From Heliocidaris erythrogramma (Eukaryota; Echinodermata; Echinoidea; Camarodonta; Echinometridae), in the NCBI GenBank assembly GCA_025617745.1, contig CM046866.1:11787725-11851724 (forward strand): a stretch of DNA of 64,000 nucleotides. The letters run 5' to 3'. Shown here piece by piece: positions 1 through 9,900 of the stretch (the first letter of the stretch is position 1; each line of letters starts with the position of its first letter). The notes beneath the pieces were generated by a model. It did no database searches. It was not told the origin of the DNA and saw only the letters and a program-made list of their open reading frames with translations. The position numbers and the translations under genes were made by a program.

Positions 1-43
1 CTTTACAATTTGCAATTGATTGCAACTTTCTTGCAACACCCCA
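1..43 (-). mobile_element. Truncated Harbinger-like MITE (end only)
   Basis: The first 43 bases are the reverse complement of the terminal 43 bases of the MITEs at 44197-44355 and 45588-45763. The terminus reads TTGCAACACCCCA and is followed by TAA, which fits the 3-bp TWA target of PIF/Harbinger elements. The rest of the copy lies off the window, so its target duplication cannot be checked. It abuts DIRS-like sequence directly. Confidence 0.7.
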
Positions 44-53
44 TAAGACACGT

Positions 54-374
54 CGTAAAGATGATCAGTTGTCCCTGATCACTCGAGAGCTCTTTTCTCC
101 TGCTTCTCTTGATTCCATTTCTAGATGGATTGTCGAAGCTATTCGGGCCGCTGGCGCAGAGGCTCTCTTGTCAGATAAGTAAGCCCCATGCTCATGACAC
201 TCGTAGTGTCAGCACCTCTTGGGCTCTGTTTCAAGGTGTAACGCTTAATGTTTTTTTGAAGGCTGCCTATTGGCGTTCGCCCAATTCCTTCATTTCTTGC
301 TACCTTAGGGATGTCCCTGCAGAAGAGGCAATTTTTGCGTCAGCTACCTTGAAGGCCGCTGTGTCTTCTTTGTA
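54..374 (+). pseudogene. DIRS-like tyrosine recombinase, C-terminal remnant
   Basis: Two reading frames join to give the end of a tyrosine recombinase of the type carried by DIRS retrotransposons. Frame 3 (54-182) gives a segment with SISRWIVEAIRAAG; frame 1 then gives PHAHDTRSVSTSWAL, containing the H-x-x-R box (HDTR), and later WRSPNSFISCYLRDV, where the nucleophilic tyrosine is expected. A frameshift and a TAA at about 180-183 separate them, so the gene is broken. The coding end is followed at 376-800 by inverted repeats typical of DIRS right ends. An alternative is a Crypton-type recombinase; the terminal repeats favour DIRS. Confidence 0.65.
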
Positions 375-375
375 A

Positions 376-800
376 TCATGTTCCCTTCTTCTCTTAAAAC
401 ATGCCACCCGGTTTTTGAATGGGTCCTAGTCTAGCATAATAGGTAGGTATATATGATTTATTGCAGTAAATTTGTAAAATCAGCACTGATTTTCTTATTT
501 ACTATATAAATCTATATACCTACCTATGACCCTCCCTCCTTCCCCTCGCTTGGGGTTGCTCGCAAAAGAGGAAGATGGCCGTTGCGTATTGCTGCGGGTG
601 AGTGGCGAAGGGGAGAACAATAGGATTACGGGGGGGGGGGGGGGGGGGGAGGCTGCGCACAATATTGTGACTCATTTGTGTTAAGTTCTCGAACGGGTTA
701 GTGTAGTCAAGTGACTAGTATAATAGGTAGGTATATAGATTTATATAGTAAATAAGAAAATCAGTGCTGATTTTACAAATTTATGGTATTCTGCTGTATC
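376..800. repeat. DIRS-type terminal inverted repeat region
   Basis: A 61-bp segment at 467-527 recurs as a perfect reverse complement at 723-783. Both arms carry ATAGGTAGGTATATA at their end, and a third, short copy of that motif stands at 437-450. The 195-bp spacer contains a run of about 19 G at 630-649. Inverted terminal repeats plus an internal complementary region just after a YR gene are the hallmark of DIRS elements, which replicate without an RNase-H-style LTR. Confidence 0.6.
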
Positions 801-875
801 AAATCTTTATGCTACATACACCAGCTACCTTTTTAGTTCATATCAAAATATAGCACCCCTCATGAAAAGCTATAC

Positions 876-992
876 CTCGACCTCGATGTTTTCAGCCTGC
901 CATATCTTTCTTGGAAAGGAAGACAACGATGACAGTTCGCCATCATCGTTGATGATCGATCGCTTGATCTCGGCTCTATCGACTGTTTGCAT
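876..992 (-). CDS. SAMHD1: Probable SAMHD1 exon h
   Basis: A 117-nt open segment (39 codons, phase 0) has a strong acceptor (pyrimidine tract then TTAAAG) and donor GAG|GTATAG. It encodes QTVDRAEIKRSII and ends IWQAENIEVE, which resembles the family's poorly conserved stretch before KAEDFIVDV. Strand, order and phase fit exon g, but similarity is weak. It lies 3.9 kb downstream, beyond a nest of transposons. The remaining C-terminal exons must lie before position 1. Confidence 0.55.
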
Positions 993-3900
993 CTTTAAGA
1001 ACAAAGAAAAATAATGTTTTATACATACGCACATGTATATGTATATATAAACTCCTCAAAAAAAGTTTGGAAATCTGATTTTTGATCGATCATTTCTCCC
1101 GAGTCTTAGTGAATACTGATGTTTGATTGATACCACTGAAAAGATCATTTAATTCTCTTTAAAATGATACCCTACATGATATGATTATCGTTCACATGGT
1201 GGTGCAGTGCCTTGAAATGTGGGGCAAGGTCAAAATTCAAAAGTTGCAAAATGACACAATATTGAAAGTCACTGTTCTTTTTTACCGTGGTGATGAGTGA
1301 GTTTCCCAGTTGTTTCTTTTGTTTTCATGCATCTTAACATCAACATTAACATGGAATCAAACAAACTTCTGCACAAGCAAACACATAACAAACAAACAAA
1401 CATGCATGCATGTGTATTTCAAAACACGACTCAAACCATGTTATCTCACAGAACGTGTCAAATGTGTATGGAGAATCATGTGAAGAGTATCTGTAAATCT
1501 ATGTTTTTCAATATTCACAATGTAAGTACCATGCGAAAAGTTTTAGACGAAAAGTCTACTGCTACGCTGGTTCATGCCTTTGTTTTTTCTCGACTTGATA
1601 TGTGCAATTCACTCCTGCATAATATTCCAGATCGTCTCATTGCTAAGCTTCAACTTGCTTTGAATGCTGCATCACGGGTTTTGACTAAATCATCCAAATA
1701 TAACCATATTACTACAATTTTTGAACAACTTCGCTGGCTTCCTGTAAAACAACGAATTCACTATAAAATAATCTTAATGACATGGAAAATTGTACATAAC
1801 CTGTCTCCTGTCTATCTGAAAGAGTTATTGAATGCGTATACCCCTCAGCGATCTTTGAGATCATCTGGTCAAAATTTATTGGACGTTCCGAGAACCAGGG
1901 TTCAATATGGGGATAGATCTTTTTCAGTTGCAGCACCATTTCTGTGGAATGATTTGCCTCTTAAACTAAAATCTATTGATTCATTGGAGTCTTTTAAAAA
2001 GCAACTTAAAACATACTTATTTTCTCAAGCTTTTGGCAATTAATGATTATTTTGACTTTCTTTTGTTCCTTTTTCTCTTTTTTTTCTCGTATCTCACAGC
2101 GCCTCGGAATAGTTTACTAGATTGATGGCGCTTTACAAATGCTTGTTTATTATTTTCATTATGATCATAACAAGCACACTCTAAAAAATAAAGTGCTATT
2201 ATTAACACCTCAAGATTTGGAGGAAGCACCCGTAAAGGCATGCATAGGGACTGCACAAATTGTGCTAAAGTAGCACTTGCATAAGTGCTATAATTCAACA
2301 CCAGTCCAAGTGCTACTTTAAACACTTTAAGTGTAAGCCTTTTACAATTCTGGTGCTATTAGACGCATGCAGCTCGCAAAAACAACACTTCTAGTGCATT
2401 AAATAACTCATTTTAGAGCCCCCAAAACGGCACTACTTTTGCACCCAATATAGTGCTAAAGAACACACACAAACAGTATGCACAAAATCACACCTGTAGT
2501 GCTGAAAACTCACTCTTCTATAGTCTGTTAAACAGCCCTACACTAAGGTCTAGATTTTGTTTTTAGATTGATATGAACTGGTTATATACATAGATGATAT
2601 CGACTAAAACCATGGCATGTGGATTTAATCATCTGAGAATTACTTTAGACCAAGAAGTGGCAATTTCGGAGGTTTAATTGTTCCATTTCGTCAATCCACA
2701 ATCGTGACGAAAAAAAGCACACACACTGCCTTCCAAACTTCCCAGGCCCCGGCCCGTGCGGTCGATCGCGCCCCATGCCTGGCTGATCAACAATTTTCAT
2801 GTCAACGTCGACAACGCGTACCGTAGACGGTTGGCCACACGCTGAAACATGGCATTTCCACTTCATTGCTTTTCATTATGTTTCATATCCACCACCACAT
2901 AAATTAATGTAATTATCATATTATTTGATACCTTTATTCGCATAAAATTACAGAAGTTCTAAATATAATGTCTTAAAGTTTTACTTACCACGCCATGCCT
3001 GTGCAGCAGATGATGGCTCTTGCACTACAGTTGCGTAATAAGCGATTTCGTAATAGACCTGTTTACTAATATGTGACTCAAATTTTATACATACTTTTGA
3101 AACAAAGGTTGTTCTTGACAACCTGAAAGCTTGCCAGAGGCTTGTCAGATATCAACAAGTAATGTATGCAAACTCGATTCCAAGTATTGTAGTTCATTCA
3201 TTAATAACATGTTAATGGTACCTCGTTACTAGGTCCCCAGGAAAGAAACATCCATAAATTTGAATCACTGAGTAAACAGGTCTATTGGCCCATGAGCAAC
3301 TTTTCGCAAATGACCTTTCCCTTTTTCATCAGGATAGGCATCTTTTCAAAGAAAGATAATACGTAAGCTTGCCCGACATAGCAACCTAAAGAATTCAAAC
3401 TCTATGAAAGAAAGACATCGTAGACCAGGTGACTATAGAATAGCACGTCAATGAACACTTGGGAAAGCGCATTGTTTGCAAGTTGGCTATCATTTGGCAG
3501 ACTGTCAAATACCAAGCATCAATGAACACTTTGTTGCTTTTCAGTGGATTTAATGAAAAGTATTAAATTAATTAAATGAATATATGAATAATCATTACAC
3601 AGTCGACGCTTATCTCAGTGCATTTTAAACGAACATGCCAGTTTATGTCAAATGACCTTTATCTGCTCATGCGCAAATCCTAATTACGAAATCGCTTATT
3701 AAATCACGGGACGTTGGTCAGCACTTGAAGTGTAAAACAAGCGTCCTAACATTCAGCACTTATACTTTTAGCACTCAATTTTCAGCACCTTATCATCTCC
3801 CAGACGCAAATGGCACGTGAGGTGTTAGAAATAGCACGTCAAGTGCAAACTTCCAATTAGCACTAGTGTTTCAGCACTTCAGTTTTTACAGTGCAGGGTA

Positions 3901-6900
3901 TCATTTTAAAGAGAATTAAATGATCTTTTGAATTATATCAAACATGCATTGGGTAATATTGGGAGATGGGAGAAATTAGTGGCCAAAGTCAGATTTCCAA
4001 ACTTTTTTTGAGGAGTTTATACATGTATATATATATGGCTAAAGGGTACATTAGCTGGACACAAAACAATACGGTTTATGCCGTCATAATAGCGCCACCT
4101 ACATTAGCGGGACAGTTGGTGACATTAGCTGGACAGTTGAGCATAGAAATAAGACAAACACTATCCAGGTAATGTAGCCTTTAGAGTTATATATACATGT
4201 ATATATGACTAAACGGTACATTAGCTGGACACACTAAAATGAGGTTTATTCCGTCAGAATAGCGCCACCTACATTAGCGGGACAGTTGAGCATAGAAATA
4301 AGACAAAAACTGTCCAGCTAATGTAGCCTTTAGAGTTATATATATATATATTGCAAAGGTATATAGTATCTTGTACAATTGCATGTGTTTGTAATTCCTT
4401 AGCATGTAAGTTTTGTATATTAGCTATAGGGCCTTCTGTACCATGCACTCTTTTGTTACTTCATGGTAGAGCGGTTTCCTGCTAGGTTGGAAAGCTAAGG
4501 CAAGCTAGGGCAATGCATGCATGCTAGCGCAGCCATTTTGCTTGCAGGTGTTAAGCTGCTAAGGTTGCTGCAGGATTTGGCAGCAGCAATATTGCCAGAG
4601 AGCCACGCCCAAGATGCCAGGGTTGGCAGCCTGTGGTTCCAGTTAGCAGAACTTTCCAAACAGACTGTAAGCGATATTTTTTCTTATTTCTAAGCTACTT
4701 TTCTATCAAATTTTTTTCTTATTATAAACAGTTTTGTTATATTTTTCATATGACAGAACACTGAATTATTGTGCTTATATTCCCTGTCATATCAACAGAG
4801 TAAACTGTTTGATATTAATATGTATTTTGTAAAACTTTAAAACTGATTCAACAAGTTTCTTTTCACTTATCCGTTTTTACTAGAACTGATATTATAAAGA
4901 AGTTAAATACCACTTCGTTAGCATGCTGGCATTCCCCAATACACTGGTAGAGTTCTCTCTTGTGGATCCGAGCTATTATCTCCCGTGCCTTCATCATTCC
5001 TGGTTCTTCTGATCGTGATCGCAAAATCTCGTTGACGATGGTGTCATTTACTTGGCAGAAAGCCATCGGGTCCTTCACGGACTCCAAAAGACTGTACTCT
5101 TTTCTGCTCAGTTTTAAGAAATATGAATTCACTGTCAGATACCGAATGACGTGGAAACAATTCAGTTTGTTATTCAATATACAGCCATGGAAAAAAATTA
5201 TTAGACCAAGAATGGTTACTGAAAGTACTATTATTTGCGGTAAAGAAGGAAATAAAATATCATAAAAGCAAGGTACAATTGCTGGAATTTGTTATTCATT
5301 CAATGAAATACGGAGATAAATCATTTTCATTAGTTTGAATGCATAATATAGCACCTTTATTACAGAAGCTTGGTCTAATAATTTTTTTCCAGGGCTGTAT
5401 GTATATTGCGGAATGAATAAAGAATTGATATTCAAATGCAATCAGAAGTACCGGGAACGTGATGTTCTGCAACATTACAGTTCTTAAACAGTGTTACGGA
5501 GCACCAACTTATATTTTATTTTCTGCACTTTTCAAAATTTTTCCTGGGGGTGGGATGGGGTGGGGTGGTGAGGCAGGACATGCCCCTGCCAATTTGGCTA
5601 AGCCGCTAGAGTCTTATGAACATGTATATATGTACTCCAATATTAATACTATCCAAGAGGTCTGCATGTTGGTAGATAATCAATACGTGCTCATCATATC
5701 TGTTCATTCCATGTTATACACCAGCGGAAAGCTTTCCTCCATTCGTGGAGCATGTCCATCACTGTGAAATTAATCATATTTATATTATATATACGGAGCC
5801 GAAAATCCCGATGTTTAAAATATAACTGGGGCCATCGTTCGAATTAATTTATATGATGTATATCAGCCTGTCTAACATGCATGACAAGGAAGGCTTTTGC
5901 ATATTTAGTGGACAAAATTTACCCATATTGGCCGACGAATATGAGGTGATCAGCAGCTGACAGGAAAGCATCTTTTAGCCTAGAAAAACAAAATGAGATT
6001 TCAGGATAAATATTTTTCATTATATGCTTTGAGACGATAAAGAATAAGGTGTACAACAATGATAATTTTCCTACATGTATTTAACTAATTACAACTCATA
6101 TTATGAAACTGAGGTTTGCGGATCGTAAAGTTGAAGACTCAAGTTTTCAAGGGGTAAGTTTTATAACATATCTTCAAATAAAATTTTTGAAATTATGTTA
6201 GGAAATGTGACAAAAATTCATATTACATGATTGTAATGATCTTGCTGACTCTGTGCTGATAAGATGCATAGTGAAGACGACGTCGCGTGAGGAACATATG
6301 GTTCAGATCACTCGCTACCTGATACATGCAAAAAAGAAAGATGTATAAAGTTACTTAGCTTACCTAACAACACAATGTGAGAAATAAGAAATACAAGCTT
6401 ATTTCCTTCAATTAAACAAACCTTAGATATGAATGAGGATTGCATACCATTGGTCCGACGCCAGTAGGTTTATGGTTAAAATGAAGTTTGGGGGTGTCGT
6501 TAGGGGTAAGTTTGGGGTTACCCTACGCCTACCCCATAACCCCTGTTAGCACCTAATTGGCCTACGAAAGTGATTGCGTTAGCATTGGAACTATATGACA
6601 GAAATAAGAGCTTTGTATTTGGTGTTTTAATTCTGCTCATCACCACACTGCCGTAGTGAGTTAAATGTCGACATCAGATATCAGCAGACGACATACAAGT
6701 TTAATTCTTTATGCTTAATAGAACGGTATAGATGAAATTCAGAAGTTAAAATCTTGTATAAATCATTTATGTCGATTATTGTTATTTACAGCAGTCCTTG
6801 CAACGTACAGAATGTGTTATGTTTTATTCGTATAGTCATACCGTTGCAACTGACCTGCCTTTTACTTACTAGTTTGATAGGCCAAGTAAAATTGATTCTT

Positions 6901-9900
6901 ACTCTCGCTAGTTTGATAGGCCAAGTAAAGTTGATTCCTACTCTCACTAATTTGATAGGTCAAGTAAAATTGATTCTTATTCTCTCTTACTTTTTCGAAA
7001 ATTAGGAGGGGGTTCCATGTTATTTCATTTTTTTCTTTACATACAAATGGTCTTGGGTCGATTTCAAAACAAATATACTTCCTTTCATTTGCATAGAGGC
7101 TCAACACCTAATGAAAATGAATCAATCATATTCATGATTTTTCTTTTGTTACGTCATTGCCTAGATGTCTTCAGATACTTATTTATTTAATTTCAAAACA
7201 AAAATATAAAATAACATAAAAATTTGGGCGGTTCGAAAAGGGGAAGGAGGAGGGGACAAGAAACTAGGAATTAATTTTATTTGGCCTTATTGGAAATTAC
7301 AGGTGCACATTTGTACCTCTGTGTGTTCACTCCTTGCCCCCTTTTCGTCCAGGGGGTGTTTCACAAAGTTTGACTTAAAGTCGCGCTTAAATCCCTAGTT
7401 GCGTGCGGTATATGACATTATAAAATGGGTTCAAGAATTTAGCCATCCTGATTAGTCAAATAACACCATGTGACCGTGCAAAAAAAAAGTGATAGCATAC
7501 GGCAAAAAGGCTCTAAACCACGGCTGAGCTGAGCGTACGCGTACCTCTGGTGCGTGCAAACTTAAAACGCAATGAAATCGCGTAGTTTAATTGTCATTTT
7601 AACGCAGGGATTACATGCGCGCACTGAAACGCGCATGACTTTTGTTGGCTGCGCGCACTTCTGTGATGTCATCCAGGAAAGCAAATGGCAGCCTCCATGG
7701 GCCGTATTCTGAAAACGGTGTTATCTTTTATGTTAGTAAAACGATGTTAATTGTCATAACAAATCAAAATCAGGACAAGTCATTGGTTAATGATTGCGCA
7801 AAGATGGTTGTGCTCGCGTAAAGTTAACAGAGACATCTGCGCAAACACCAATGATTAGTGTTTATTACGCGCAATTTCAATTTGTTATGTCAATTAACAC
7901 AGTTTTCCTTAACACAAAAGATAACACAGTTTTCAGAATACCGCCCCATGACTGTGCGACTCTTGGCGTTTCTATGGGGTTCGTAACCATTTTTATAGAC
8001 TTCATAATTATATAGCCGACCCGTTTTATAAAAATATTACTACAAGGTTGTGAGTTCGTGCATTAGTGCGATCTGGAAACACGCAGGTTTTTATCGTGGT
8101 GTCAAACACACTCGGCTTGCTCCTCGTGCGTATAGTACACCACGATTTGTGTTGACAGATCGCACCAACGTACTCCCAACCATGTATATAGTATACATGG
8201 GTCAGATCATTGCTCAGGACGCGCGCTATTGGGTAATCTACCAATGAGATTACGCGTTTAATACCGTATGCGCATTGGCACTTACGCATGATTTTAAGTC
8301 AAACTTAACTCTCTGTGAAACATCACCCTGGAAGCAACTTTGCACCATTTGAGATTCAAAGTTCAAATTCAAAGTTGTTTTCCACAAACATGTACATCTT
8401 TTACAACTGTTAACAGTACACATGAAAATTAAGAACAGGAACATAGCAATTATATAAATTGAAACATAGATATAACAGATCATAATTCAGTGGACTTGGT
8501 TATGATTTACACTGATAAAATTGGTATAATGTACACATTGTAATTGTAAAGGAAATGTTCATGATGATGATAGCACCCTATTTAAACCCTTTCGAGACAA
8601 TTAACCACGTTATGTGGTTTGGTTTAATAACTTTTTATTCTCAGCTCTTAAAAGTATACCAGTTGCAAGAGTAGAAAGAGCAAAATTTCTGCTTACACTA
8701 TGTCAATGCATTTTTTGTTGCATGACAGTTCTTTGTTTGGTGCCAGGAATTTTGAAAACGAAAATAAGCTTTAAAATCCTTAAATTGGCAACACATTGAG
8801 CGGTTTAAAATCATTGTTTTTCAAAAAAATCGGCTAACAATGTATATTGTTTTTCAAATATATTACACCTCCATGTTATTAGAACCATGGAGCACTAAAT
8901 AAAAATATTGTTGCCAATTTGAAGTACAAGATGTGATCAATTTAGCCCTTTAATCCTGTCCTGAAAAGGGTTAATTCTGTTACTATTGTTCCGTTTTGGA
9001 TGAATATTTGAAGCACTATTTCTTATCAAATTCATATTTCATTTCCAACGGAAAGAAAAGACAATGGCATTAGAGATATTGTTACAGAAAATATGAAAAA
9101 TATATGTACAAATTCAATTTACCTTGATAAGTGTAGAAGTACATTGTACATATAAATAAATTATTATAATGAATTATTAATAGAAATTCTTAATTTCTGA
9201 GGAATTGTGGGGAATCCACTAAAAAGCGTTGCTTGTAATTTGTGGATCCCCCAGGGAAAATAAAATTGTTTCAAATTATCACCTTGTCTCTGAAGCAGAG
9301 TTCTTTCCTGGTCTTGCTTTCCCTATTAACCTCATAAACCTTCACGAAGGGCATGATACGATTGAAATCGAATGCTGACTTCATGCCCAGGTAGTGGGTG
9401 TCCCGAGCAAAGTAGTCCCACTTGTCCACATCGACCCCGTTTGCACTGTTGTTGACGATCTGATATAGGTAGAACTTGTTCTCACGAAGCTGATCATTTG
9501 TTTAAAGGACATTCAGAAAGAGAGAAAGAGAGACAGACAGACAGAGACAGAGAGAAAGAGACAGAGAAACTCCCAGACAGGATAGGAGGATGAGAGAGAG
9601 AGGGAGAGATGGAGAGAGACAGGATATGAAACAAAATTTATTATGCCAGCACATTTCTTATCCTGTGGTTTCGTGTTAATCTGATCTCATGTGGTTAGCT
9701 TGCTATTTCTTTCTCCATATTTTTAAATTATACATGTAATGTTGGACTTAATATATTATTATAAACAATACTACTAAAGGTTAAGTATAATTTCAAACAA
9801 AACCGACCTGCTCACCCTTGACTGCCCTCACAAACGATCTATACTTAAAAACCAAAATGCAGATAACAATTTGTCAAAAGGAAATTTACAATCGTACAAC

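Larger units (their letters stand above)
1050..4017. mobile_element. Long-TIR DNA transposon remnant, host of a TE nest
   Basis: The ends AACTCCTCAAAAAAAGTTTG (1050) and its reverse complement (4017) start imperfect inverted repeats of about 120 bp each, which reach ATTTAATTCTCTTTAAAATG on both sides. TATA flanks both ends (1046-1049, 4018-4021), consistent with a TA or TATA duplication. No transposase remains. Inside are a LINE fragment and two further TIR elements. It lies in the intron between SAMHD1 exons g and h. Confidence 0.75.

Noticed and set aside
2645..2866. Minus-strand open frame with RGR/GPGPGK composition
   Set aside because: Inside the CACTG transposon, no splice sites or family similarity.
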